DNA of 64,000 bases from UBA1268 sp965662195. Lineage in GTDB: Bacteria > Planctomycetota > Planctomycetia > Pirellulales > UBA1268. Position 1 is the first letter of the stretch. The number at the start of each line of letters is the position of its first letter. The position numbers were made by a program, and so were the translations under genes. The notes beneath the pieces are model-generated. The model was not told the origin of the DNA and searched no databases. It saw only the letters and a program-made list of their open reading frames with translations. The stretch lies in assembly GCA_965662195.1 (NCBI GenBank), contig CBFIHA010000001.1, forward strand, positions 83,363 through 147,362, read 5' to 3'. Of this stretch, positions 18,291 through 26,388 are shown one piece after another.

Positions 18291-18821
18291 ATGGCCACAG
18301 CAACAGCCAGGCGGACCGCGACCAGAGGCATCAAGCGGCTGCCGCGGGGAAGCCGCGGCGGGATTGAATTGCTGCTCATTCAGAATGTTGAGCATCTCGG
18401 CAAGCAGGGCGACGTTGTCGAAGTCCGGCCCGGCTATGCAACGAACTATTTGCTGCCGCAGGGACTGGCCACGATTGCGACCGATCATCACAAACGGATG
18501 GTCGCCAAGCACAAGGCGAAGCTCGAGGCGATCGCCCGAGAGCGGCTGGCCGGGCTCCGCAGTATGCTGGAAGAGCTGTCCCGGACGAGCGTCACCATCG
18601 AGGCGAACGCCAACGACGAGGGCCATCTCTACGGATCGGTCGGCGCCCCTGAGATCTCGCGATCACTCAAGCAGCAGGATCTCGTGGTATCACCGGAGCA
18701 GATCATCCTGCAGGGACCGCTGAAAGAAGTCGGGCTCTACACGGTGAAGATTCGACTCTCCTCTGAGGTTGAAGGCGATCTCAAGGTCTGGGTGGTTCCG
18801 GCCAGCGGCGAGGAATCCTGA
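18291..18821 (+). CDS. rplI: 50S ribosomal protein L9 with N-terminal extension
   Basis: Large-subunit protein L9. The family core begins at about residue 26 (IELLLIQNVEHLGKQGDVVEV), followed by PGYATNYLLPQGLA, a long central helix and the C-terminal domain (LYGSVGAPEISRSL). A basic extension of about 25 residues (RRTATRGIKRLPRGSRGG) precedes it. ATG 18291 follows AAGAGGATTTCAG. In many bacteria rpsR lies between ssb and rplI; here those genes are 75 bases apart with nothing between. Confidence 0.95.
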   Translation: MATATARRTATRGIKRLPRGSRGGIELLLIQNVEHLGKQGDVVEVRPGYATNYLLPQGLATIATDHHKRMVAKHKAKLEAIARERLAGLRSMLEELSRTSVTIEANANDEGHLYGSVGAPEISRSLKQQDLVVSPEQIILQGPLKEVGLYTVKIRLSSEVEGDLKVWVVPASGEES

Positions 18822-18839
18822 TCACTCCGGGGGCCGGTC

Positions 18840-20330
18840 ATGGACCAGACTCGCAGTGAATCGACGTCGGCCGCCAGCGGCTCCGGCCGCAAGCCGAAGG
18901 GGGCGAACGACGGCCGTGGCAACAAACCTCGTGGCCGCCGCCAGGCTGCCCCGAATGACGACCCGGGCGGCCGGCTCGGCCGACCGGGTAACATTGAGGC
19001 TGAGCGAAATGTTCTCGGCAGCATCCTGCTGAAGCCCGACGTCTGCGACGACGTCGCCCTGGTGGTCCGGCCCGATGACTTTGCTGATGAGGCCCATCAG
19101 GCCATCTATCGGCATCTGCTTGAATTGCACGATTCGGGAGGCCGCATCGATGCCACCATTCTGCTTGAGCGCCTGCGGGGTGGGGATGAGCTTGATCTGG
19201 TGGGTGGTGCTGCCGCGATCGCGGAACTGATCAACTCCGTCCCTCACGCTGCCCACGCAACGCACTACGCCGCGATCATTCGCGACAAGTCGATGCTTCG
19301 CTCGCTGATCGACGCCAGCACCGACATCCTGCGGGACGCCTACGACGCCTTTGATGAACCGCGGGAACTGCTGGCCCGGGCAGAGGAAAAAATCTTTTCC
19401 ATCCTTGAACAGCGAAGCTCAGCCGAGGCCAAATCGATCCAGTCGGTGCTGGAAGACGTGATGGTGCGGATGGATGCCCGGATGAAGCATGATCATGCCC
19501 TCGGGGGCGTCGAAACCGGTTTCACCGACCTCGACACCCTCTGCGGGGGTTTGCACAACTCTGAATTGATCATCCTGGCAGCGAGACCCAGTATGGGAAA
19601 GACTGCCCTCGCGATGAACATCGCGGAGCACATCTCGATCGATACCAAGCAGCCGGTGCTCTTCGTGAGCCTGGAAATGGCGAGTCTCGAACTGGCCGAC
19701 CGCCTTCTCTGTTCGGCTGCTCAGGTCAACGGTCACCGCCTGCGGAACGGGACGATCTCTCAGGAGGATCGCCGCCGGCTGGTTCAGAAGTCAGCCGAGA
19801 TCAGCTCTGCTCCGCTCTACATCGATGACACGCCCGGACGAACCCTGACTGAAATCGCTGCGGTCGCCCGGAGGCTGAAGCGAAAGAGCGGCCTATCACT
19901 GATCGTGATCGACTATCTTCAGCTGATCGAGCCCGACAATCCCCGCGATCCGCGGCAGGAGCAGGTCGCAAGAATCGCCCGGAGGCTGAAGACGATGTCA
20001 CGGGAACTCGACATCCCAATTCTCTGCCTTGCCCAGCTGAATCGGCAGGCGGAGGTGTCGCGTGACAACCGCCCCCGACTCAATCACCTCCGAGAGTCGG
20101 GGGCGATCGAGCAGGACGCCGATGTGGTGATGTTTGTACACCGTGAGGAGTATTACCAGACCACCGACGAAGACCGGGAGCGGGTCAAGGGTCAGGCCGA
20201 GATCATCATTGCCAAGCAGCGAAACGGTCCAATCGGTGACATCAAACTGCTCTGGCAGCACGACTACACCCGCTTCGTCAATCTGGAGCATCGTCCGTAC
20301 GACGAGTTTGAACAGTTCTCGGACTTTTAG
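18840..20330 (+). CDS. dnaB: Replicative DNA helicase
   Basis: Hexameric 5'-3' helicase of the replication fork. The N-terminal primase-interaction domain (about residues 40-145: AERNVLGSILLKPDV, DEAHQAIYRHLLEL) is followed by the RecA-like motor: Walker A in LAARPSMGKTALAMN, Walker B-region LIVIDYLQLIEP, QLNRQAEV, and RESGAIEQDADVVMFVHREEYY. A basic, Gly/Pro-rich N-terminal tail of about 40 residues precedes these. No intein interrupts it. It starts 18 bases after rplI and ends the cluster. Confidence 0.97.
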   Translation: MDQTRSESTSAASGSGRKPKGANDGRGNKPRGRRQAAPNDDPGGRLGRPGNIEAERNVLGSILLKPDVCDDVALVVRPDDFADEAHQAIYRHLLELHDSGGRIDATILLERLRGGDELDLVGGAAAIAELINSVPHAAHATHYAAIIRDKSMLRSLIDASTDILRDAYDAFDEPRELLARAEEKIFSILEQRSSAEAKSIQSVLEDVMVRMDARMKHDHALGGVETGFTDLDTLCGGLHNSELIILAARPSMGKTALAMNIAEHISIDTKQPVLFVSLEMASLELADRLLCSAAQVNGHRLRNGTISQEDRRRLVQKSAEISSAPLYIDDTPGRTLTEIAAVARRLKRKSGLSLIVIDYLQLIEPDNPRDPRQEQVARIARRLKTMSRELDIPILCLAQLNRQAEVSRDNRPRLNHLRESGAIEQDADVVMFVHREEYYQTTDEDRERVKGQAEIIIAKQRNGPIGDIKLLWQHDYTRFVNLEHRPYDEFEQFSDF

Positions 20331-20490
20331 ATCGGATTCGCCGTAAGTGATTTCATGAAAGCTGCGAGCGGAAGCGGCTGGACAGGAACATTCGTTGGCA
20401 GCGCGTAATCGACGCAGCCAGCTCAGGGGTGGCAAAAGTCTCGTCACAGACGGGGCCATTGATAGCCCTGCTTCACCAACACGCGATACC

Positions 20491-20575
20491 GAGCAGGATG
20501 CGAGGAACTGCGGTGACGAACCTTTGGCGTTTGTCACCGCAGCCAAGCGGACGGGGCCAGGGATGGCCCGTCCGC
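20491..20575 (+). repeat. Multi-hairpin element, copy G
   Basis: Copy of the dispersed structured element. GC-AGGAT-GC (20493-20501) is followed by a 14-pair stem, arms 20508-20521 and 20529-20542 (one G-U), around loop CTTTGGC. Then comes CCAAG and a third stem (20547-20558 with 20565-20575, one bulge) around loop AGGGAT. It lies between the convergent dnaB and porin genes, eight bases from the porin stop, and may serve both as terminator. Confidence 0.8.
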
Positions 20576-20582
20576 GCTCAAA

Positions 20583-22007
20583 CTAAAACTGCCAGATCAC
20601 ATCACAGCCGGCGTAGAACTGACCGGATTGGTTGCCGCCGACGTTGATCCCCTGGCCCAGCGGCTTCCCGTAGGGGAGTGGGGTTGCCGGCGTGTTCGGC
20701 GTGAACCAGTCGTAGCGAAGTTCGGGCCGGACCACCCAGTTGTTGTTCGGATACCAGTTCAGCCCGAAGGTCAGCTCCCAAAAGCTCCCGGCAAAGCCTC
20801 CCGTCCAATAGCCAGGATTTCCCAACTGGCTTTCGTTCCGCAACGGTGCCGACACGATGTAGCCGTTGTTGTCCCGGAAATACTCAAGTCTGACTCCGCC
20901 TTCCCACTGCTCATTGAATTCCCAAAACAGGTAGTTGATGAAGGAGTACCACTGGGCGACACCCGGTCGCTGCCCGGTATTTCCAGGAGCGACGTTGGCG
21001 TTGAATTGCCAGGCATTGTCATTCTGAAAGACATAGATCAGCCGGTCGCTCAGCCGGTTGGTGTAGACGGTACTGACCAGTGATCGGTTGCCGACCAGTG
21101 ACCCATCGGCCGGGTTGCGGCTGATGGTGGTCACCTCGTTGCCAGTGGTGGTCGCGATCGCGAGTGTCTGCGACCCGTCGCTGCTTTGCAGTTCGATCCC
21201 GCCGAGATAACTTGCAGTACTCCCGGCACCGGGATAGTCGGGGTTGAGGATTGCGTACTCACCAGTCAACGGCTGCTCATCAAAAAAGTTATTCCAGCCG
21301 GTGGTGATGCCACTGTAGAAGGTGACCTGATCGTTCGGTTGCCAGGACCCCAGAAAGCCGGTGAAGGTGAAGGGGGAGAACTGCATCGAGAAGGCATGGG
21401 TGTAGAAAAAGTTGCCGATGGCCGGCACCTGCTCAAACCCCAGAATGCTGTAAAAGTGGCCAAGCCGAAGGGTGACATCACGGTAGGCGACATCGGCATA
21501 GAGCTGCGGCATCGCCAGGCCGTAATCCTTGGAAAATGCCCACGAGGCGATGTTCTCGATGCCGAGCGGTTGAAACGGATCGGCGTCGAGTCCGAGGGCG
21601 GTGGTGTAGAAATAGTCGGTGCCGAAGAGCAGATCGACCCGACCGCCCAGGTCCCACCCGGCCCCGGCATCGGCCTCCCGTTCCGTAATGACGTAGAGCT
21701 GATTGAGCTGCCCCTGCCAGCTGCGGTCAGCCATGGTGATCGGGCCATTGAATGGGGCCCCCCAGTTGTTCGCCCCGAGGCCGTATTCGATCCAGCCGTA
21801 GGTATAGATCTCCTTCCTCTCTAACCCGGGCAGATGAATCCGGCGATCGGGACCGCTGCCATAATCGGTTCGCTCCCAGGCCTTACGGGTCTCCTCCGGG
21901 AGGACGTCCGACTCCGGAGGCGGCTGGGCGACCAGCCCGGCGGCGGCCCCCCAGACGCCCAGCAGCACCGCTGCCTTCAACCAACTCCGTCCCCCCCGCG
22001 GCCGCAT
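20583..22007 (-). CDS. Outer-membrane beta-barrel porin (BBP2/OmpL-like)
   Basis: A 474-residue exported protein: signal peptide (SWLKAAVLLGVWGAAAGLVA), a short Pro/acidic leader, then alternating aromatic strands to the end, which closes with terminal aromatic phenylalanine (CDVIWQF) as barrel proteins do. Phrases such as GWIEYGLGANNWG, LRLGHFYSILGFE and VRPELRYDWFTP resemble the putative beta-barrel porin-2 group common in Planctomycetota. Start ATG 22007 has an excellent GGGAGG eight bases upstream; the open frame to 22091 is not needed. The substrate is unknown. Confidence 0.82.
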   Translation of the reverse strand: MRPRGGRSWLKAAVLLGVWGAAAGLVAQPPPESDVLPEETRKAWERTDYGSGPDRRIHLPGLERKEIYTYGWIEYGLGANNWGAPFNGPITMADRSWQGQLNQLYVITEREADAGAGWDLGGRVDLLFGTDYFYTTALGLDADPFQPLGIENIASWAFSKDYGLAMPQLYADVAYRDVTLRLGHFYSILGFEQVPAIGNFFYTHAFSMQFSPFTFTGFLGSWQPNDQVTFYSGITTGWNNFFDEQPLTGEYAILNPDYPGAGSTASYLGGIELQSSDGSQTLAIATTTGNEVTTISRNPADGSLVGNRSLVSTVYTNRLSDRLIYVFQNDNAWQFNANVAPGNTGQRPGVAQWYSFINYLFWEFNEQWEGGVRLEYFRDNNGYIVSAPLRNESQLGNPGYWTGGFAGSFWELTFGLNWYPNNNWVVRPELRYDWFTPNTPATPLPYGKPLGQGINVGGNQSGQFYAGCDVIWQF

Positions 22008-22190
22008 GCTGCCCGCCTCCCTGCTCAGCTTCCGCGCGGCGAACGTCCCGCACCATCCGACGAATCGTTGCAATCGGGCCTGTCTCGCCATTGCAATCGA
22101 CGGCGACGGTAGGGGCCGCCCAGCACCCCAGGGCGCCCCAAATCACCCAGGCGGATTCGAGTGAGCGGCTGTGACCATTGGCACAGTCGG

Positions 22191-23105
22191 CTAGCGATGC
22201 CCAAGCAGCCAGGCCAGCAGGCCCTTCTGCAGATGCATCCGGTTGGCTGCCTGGGTGACAACGACGCTCTGGGGGCCATCGATGACGGCGTCGGTAACCT
22301 CTTCACCGCGGCGGGCAGGCAGGCAGTGCATGAAGACCGCTGCCGGACAGTGGGCCATCAGGGCCTCATCGACGCGGTACGGCTCGAACGCGACACGCCG
22401 GGTTTCCCGCTCGGCCTCCTGCCCCATACTTGCCCAGACATCGGTGTAGACAGCCACGGCATCCGCCACGGCTGCCACCGGGTCGGTTGTCTGCTCGATC
22501 TGGGCATCCGGCAGGAGGTCCTTGAGGTGCGTCAGGAAGGATTGGTCGAACTGGTAGGCCTCGGGGGCAGCCAGCACGAACCGCATCCCGAGCAGGCCGC
22601 AGGTCACCGCCAGTGAACGGGCCATGTTGTTGCCATCACCAACAAAGGCAAAGCTGAGTTCAGTCAGCCGGCCAATCCGGCGGCGGAGGGTGTAACAGTC
22701 GGCCAGTGCCTGGCAGGGATGGCTGTAGTCACTCAGGGCATTGATCACCGGCACGCTCGAGACCGCAGCCAGCTGTTCAATCGTGGCATGTGATTTTGAA
22801 CGGCAGGCGATGCAATCGACATACTCACTGAGCACCCGACCAAAGTCGTCCGTACTCTCCCGGGAACTGGCAAACCCGGTATCCGCACCCAGAAACAGGC
22901 TGTCTCCGCCCAGATGCACCATCGCCGTCTGGAAGCTCACCCGGGTTCGGAGGCTCTGCTTCTCGAAGACAAGTGCGAGCACCCGCCCCGGGAACAGGGC
23001 ATCGCGAATACCTGCCTCGTATTTCGCCTCAAGGTCCTGCGAGATCGCGAAAATTGTCTCGATCTCGTGGGCCGACAGATCTTCGGGAACAAGAAAATGA
23101 CGCAT
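22191..23105 (-). CDS. argF: Ornithine carbamoyltransferase
   Basis: Makes citrulline from ornithine and carbamoyl phosphate in arginine synthesis. Seen: carbamoyl-phosphate loop FEKQSLRTRVSF (SLRTR where STRTR is usual), the HPCQALAD motif, ornithine loop DVWASMGQE, and the MHCLPARRGEEV catalytic-Cys segment. The family N-terminus MRHFLVPEDLS argues for ATG 23105; two in-frame ATGs lie up to 21 bases upstream. It has 304 aa. It is the last gene of the argB-argD-argF block. Confidence 0.93.
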   Translation of the reverse strand: MRHFLVPEDLSAHEIETIFAISQDLEAKYEAGIRDALFPGRVLALVFEKQSLRTRVSFQTAMVHLGGDSLFLGADTGFASSRESTDDFGRVLSEYVDCIACRSKSHATIEQLAAVSSVPVINALSDYSHPCQALADCYTLRRRIGRLTELSFAFVGDGNNMARSLAVTCGLLGMRFVLAAPEAYQFDQSFLTHLKDLLPDAQIEQTTDPVAAVADAVAVYTDVWASMGQEAERETRRVAFEPYRVDEALMAHCPAAVFMHCLPARRGEEVTDAVIDGPQSVVVTQAANRMHLQKGLLAWLLGHR

Positions 23106-23179
23106 CTGAAACACCATCACCCTCATGGCTGGCCGGGCCCGTCACCGTGCGGAAGGGATCAGCCGAAAATGCCGAGAAT

Positions 23180-24418
23180 TCAATGCCGCCCGGCAACATC
23201 GAGGATTGCGTCGGCGAGTTTGTCGCAGCCCTCTTCAATCTCCGCGGCGGTGACGTTCATCGCAGGCAGCAGCCGAATCACGCGACCCTGCGTGCAGTTG
23301 ACGAGAAGTTGTCGTTCGAGGCAGGCCTGAACCACCTCCGCTCCATCGATCGACAGTTCGACGCCAATCATCATACCGAGCACCCTGACATCACGGACAA
23401 GCTCACACCCTTGTTGCAACTCTTCCAGACGGCCACGGAACAACGCGGCTGCCCGGTCAACATGCTCGAGCAACTGTTGCTCTTCGATCATTTCGATTGC
23501 CGCGATGCCAGCAGCAGCAGCGACTGGATTTCCCCCGAACGTGGAGGCATGCATGCCCGGACGCAGATGGGTTGCCAGTTCGGGCTTGGCCAGCAGGCCG
23601 CCACCAGCGATGCCTGCACAGAGGCTTTTTGCCAGTGTCATCACGTCGGGAGTCACCCCGAAATGCTGGTGGCCAAACCATTTCCCGGTCCGGCCACAGC
23701 CGCACTGCACCTCATCGAAGACCAGCACCAGATCCCGTTCGTCGGCCAGTGCGCGAAGCCCCTGAAGGAAGCCCTCGGCTGCCGGCACAATCCCCCCTTC
23801 ACCCAGGATCGGCTCGACCAGAATGCCACCGGTCTGATCGTCAATGAGCCGCTCGACCCCTTCCAGATCGCCGTAGGCGGCAAACTGAAAGCCGGCGACC
23901 AGTGGACCAAGCCCCTCATGATATTTCGGCTGGGCCGTGGCCGATACGCTGCCCATGGTGCGACCATGGAACCCTCCCTGAAAGGTGATGATCTTGTAGC
24001 GTTTTCCGTCCGACCGCAGCCGCACAAGTTTGATCGCCGCCTCGTTCGCCTCGGTTCCCGAATTGCAGAAAAATGCCTGGCCTCCGAATGACCGCTCGGA
24101 AAGAAGCCGAGCCCACTCGCCCTGCGGTTCGATGTACCAGCTGTTGGGCACATGAATGAGCTTTGCGACCTGCTCCTGGACGGCCCGCACCACTGGCGCG
24201 GGGCAGTGCCCCAGCAGATTGCAGCCCCAGCCGGGAAAGAGGTCGAGATAACAGGTGCCATCGGCGTCCCAGACCCGCGACCCCTCGCCCCGAACCAGAC
24301 AGACTTCGAAGCGGCGGTAGTTGGGCACGACGTACCGCGAAAACGTGTCGATGATCTCCCGCGTCCGCGGCCCCGGTTGTGGCTGCGAAGTGGTGGGTGT
24401 GACGTCAAGGGTTGCCAT
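23180..24418 (-). CDS. argD: Acetylornithine aminotransferase
   Basis: PLP-dependent class III aminotransferase converting N-acetylglutamate semialdehyde to acetylornithine. Seen: GEGSRVWDADGTCYLDLFPG, FFCNSGTEANEAAIKL, FQGGFHGRTMG, the PLP-binding aspartate in LVLVFDEVQCGCGRTG, and the Schiff-base lysine region VMTLAKSLCAG. It has 412 residues. An Arg role is supported by argB upstream and argF downstream on the same strand (gaps of 64 and 74 bases). Confidence 0.93.
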   Translation of the reverse strand: MATLDVTPTTSQPQPGPRTREIIDTFSRYVVPNYRRFEVCLVRGEGSRVWDADGTCYLDLFPGWGCNLLGHCPAPVVRAVQEQVAKLIHVPNSWYIEPQGEWARLLSERSFGGQAFFCNSGTEANEAAIKLVRLRSDGKRYKIITFQGGFHGRTMGSVSATAQPKYHEGLGPLVAGFQFAAYGDLEGVERLIDDQTGGILVEPILGEGGIVPAAEGFLQGLRALADERDLVLVFDEVQCGCGRTGKWFGHQHFGVTPDVMTLAKSLCAGIAGGGLLAKPELATHLRPGMHASTFGGNPVAAAAGIAAIEMIEEQQLLEHVDRAAALFRGRLEELQQGCELVRDVRVLGMMIGVELSIDGAEVVQACLERQLLVNCTQGRVIRLLPAMNVTAAEIEEGCDKLADAILDVAGRH

Positions 24419-24482
24419 GGCTGCTCTCCCGGGGGTCTGGGCGGGTTCTGCTCGAACTGAGAGTCAGTAGCCGCCGCGTGTC

Positions 24483-25436
24483 TCAGCCGACTCCGGCCGC
24501 GGCTACGGCCGGCCGCTCCGGGCGGACAGCCGCATCAGTCACCAATTCAGTCCCGACACCACTGGTGGTGTAAATCTCCAGCAGCAGTGAATGCCGCAAC
24601 CGCCCGTCAATGATGTGGATTTTTTTGACCCCCTGCGTCAGCGTCTCAAGGCAGCCTTCGATTTTGGGAATCATGCCGCTGGCGATGGTGCCATCGGCAA
24701 TGAATCGCCGGGCCTCGGTGGCCGTCAGCGAGTGGATCAGACTTTCGGGGTCATCGCGGTCGGCCAGGACACCAGGAATGTCACTGAGCACGACGAGTTT
24801 TTCCGCATTGATTGCCGCCGCCACCGCCGTCGCCGCCGTATCGGCATTGACATTGAGTTTCTGGCCGTCATCTCCCATCGCCATCGATGGAATGACCGGC
24901 ACCTGGCCGGCGTAGGCCAGATTGTCGATCGTCAGCCGATCGACCCTGGTCACCTCTCCAACACGGCCGAGGTCGATCAGGGTGCCAGCCGGGTCCTTCA
25001 GGGCCAGTGGCTCCCCAAACAGGACATTGGTGGAACAGAAGTTCAGCGACATAGCCCGGCCGCCAAACTCTTCAATCTTGGCCGCAAGGTCATGATTGAG
25101 TTCGGTCGCCAGCACCCGCTCGACAATCGCGAGGGTGGCATCGTCGGTGTACCGCCGCCCCTGGACAAACCGCGGTTCAATCCCGGCCTCGTCCATGGCC
25201 CGGGAGATCGCCTTCCCGCCGCCATGCACCACCACCACCCGCATGCCGAGGGTGGTCATGAAAACGATGTCAAGCAGCAGATGCCGGAGCGCGTCGGGGT
25301 GCTCAAGGACGCTCCCGCCCAGTTTGATGACGGTGGTGGTGTCGCGAAATTTCCGGATCCACCCCAGCGCTTCGATCAGCGTGTCGGCCTTTTCGATCGC
25401 CTGCTGCTGCGACAGGTTAATGACGGGATCGGACAA
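24483..25436 (-). CDS. argB: Acetylglutamate kinase, TTG start
   Basis: Phosphorylates N-acetylglutamate, the usual arginine-feedback step. Seen: TVIKLGGSVL, VVVHGGGKAIS, GRRYTDDATL, and VLSDIPGVLADRDDP. Start choice: the first frame ATG (25487) gives a basic, cysteine-containing leader. A TTG at 25436 (M-SDPVINLSQQQ) has AGGAG seven bases before it and gives the family-like length of 317 aa. It leads the arg block; a degenerate multi-hairpin repeat lies about 70 bases upstream. Confidence 0.93.
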   Translation of the reverse strand: MSDPVINLSQQQAIEKADTLIEALGWIRKFRDTTTVIKLGGSVLEHPDALRHLLLDIVFMTTLGMRVVVVHGGGKAISRAMDEAGIEPRFVQGRRYTDDATLAIVERVLATELNHDLAAKIEEFGGRAMSLNFCSTNVLFGEPLALKDPAGTLIDLGRVGEVTRVDRLTIDNLAYAGQVPVIPSMAMGDDGQKLNVNADTAATAVAAAINAEKLVVLSDIPGVLADRDDPESLIHSLTATEARRFIADGTIASGMIPKIEGCLETLTQGVKKIHIIDGRLRHSLLLEIYTTSGVGTELVTDAAVRPERPAVAAAGVG

Positions 25437-25505
25437 ACGGCTGCTCCTGCGGCAGGTGCCAGAACAATGAAATGTGAACCGAAACAATAAGCCTTCTAGT
25501 TTAGC

Positions 25506-25634
25506 AGACTGCGGGGAAAGTCAGCCGCCACCACCATGCAGCGACCGTCAACCCCGAAAACCGTTACGACCCACCAGCATTGACCGAGAGTGCCGAGCCT
25601 CACCGAGTGCCGTGAAGAGCCTTTTCCACGGGCG
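25506..25634 (+). repeat. Multi-hairpin element, copy E (degenerate)
   Basis: Aligns with copy A: AGACTGCGGGGAAAGTCA, CCGCCACCACCATGC, and CAACCCCGAAAACC, ending GAGCCTTTTCCACGG. The central long stem is broken (only GTCAA with TTGAC remains), so this looks like a decayed copy between argB and msrB, opposite in strand to both. The rest of the 274-base gap shows nothing else. Confidence 0.6.
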
Positions 25635-25710
25635 TTTCGGCCGGGAAATCCGCCTTGCCGGGAGACTTGAAAAACTCGTCAAACCCAGCCAGAACCCCCC
25701 AGAGGGGCTG

Positions 25711-26340
25711 CTACTTGGGAACGTCGGTCTGTTCCGGTTTTTCCGCTTCCGGAGCGTCGATCGGATCGAGCACGATCGATGCCGAGTTGATGCAGTACCG
25801 CAGCCCCGTGGGGGGCGGACCGTCGTTGAAGACATGCCCCAGATGGGCATCGCACCGCCGACAGGTCACTTCGGTACGAATGCCGAAACCAGGAATGCCA
25901 GCCAGGGAGCGATCTTGATGCTCGGCGATCACATCCCCCTTGACGTCATCTGCTTTGGCATCAATCGGTGCAAAAAAGCTCGGCCAGCCGCAGCCACTCT
26001 CAAACTTCTCTCCAGACCGGAAGAGCGGCTCGCCACAGCAAATGCAGCGGTAGGTTCCGGCGGTCTTGGTATTCCAGTATCTCCCGGTGAAGGCCCGCTC
26101 GGTGCCCTTCTTGCGGGCGATTGCAAACTGTTCCGGCGTCAGTCGCTTTCGCCACTCGGCGTCACTCCGAGGAATCTCGGTGTCGGGAAGACGGCCGGCG
26201 ATTGCCGGATTTTTCTCAGCCGCTCGGTCCATCGCTCGTTCCCTCGCTGGTGAAGATTGCTCCGCGGAAACAGCAATTGCCGCCCCCATCATCATGCCGA
26301 TCAGGCTGAGGGCCCGCCAGAATTTTGCAGCCAACATCAT
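25711..26340 (-). CDS. msrB: Exported peptide-methionine (R)-S-oxide reductase
   Basis: Reduces methionine-R-sulfoxide in proteins. Seen: zinc cysteines as CICCGEP and CRRCDAHLGHVFNDGP, substrate segment FESGCGWPSFF, and the catalytic cysteine in LRYCINSASI. The N-terminus carries a signal peptide (LAAKFWRALSLIGMMMGAAIAVSA), so it should work outside the cytoplasm, with an extra 50-residue linker before the catalytic domain. Start ATG 26340 or 26337 follows AAGGAAGGAGGAG; the longer frame starts with GTG. It has 209 aa. Confidence 0.93.
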   Translation of the reverse strand: MMLAAKFWRALSLIGMMMGAAIAVSAEQSSPARERAMDRAAEKNPAIAGRLPDTEIPRSDAEWRKRLTPEQFAIARKKGTERAFTGRYWNTKTAGTYRCICCGEPLFRSGEKFESGCGWPSFFAPIDAKADDVKGDVIAEHQDRSLAGIPGFGIRTEVTCRRCDAHLGHVFNDGPPPTGLRYCINSASIVLDPIDAPEAEKPEQTDVPK

Positions 26341-26388
26341 CTCCTCCTTCCTTCCAAACCTCACTCCGGCGACCGGAACCCGCCGGCA

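Noticed and set aside
22973..24091. 372-residue plus-strand open frame
   Set aside because: Shadow of argF/argD on the other strand; no start signal, and the argD and argF motifs are unmistakable.
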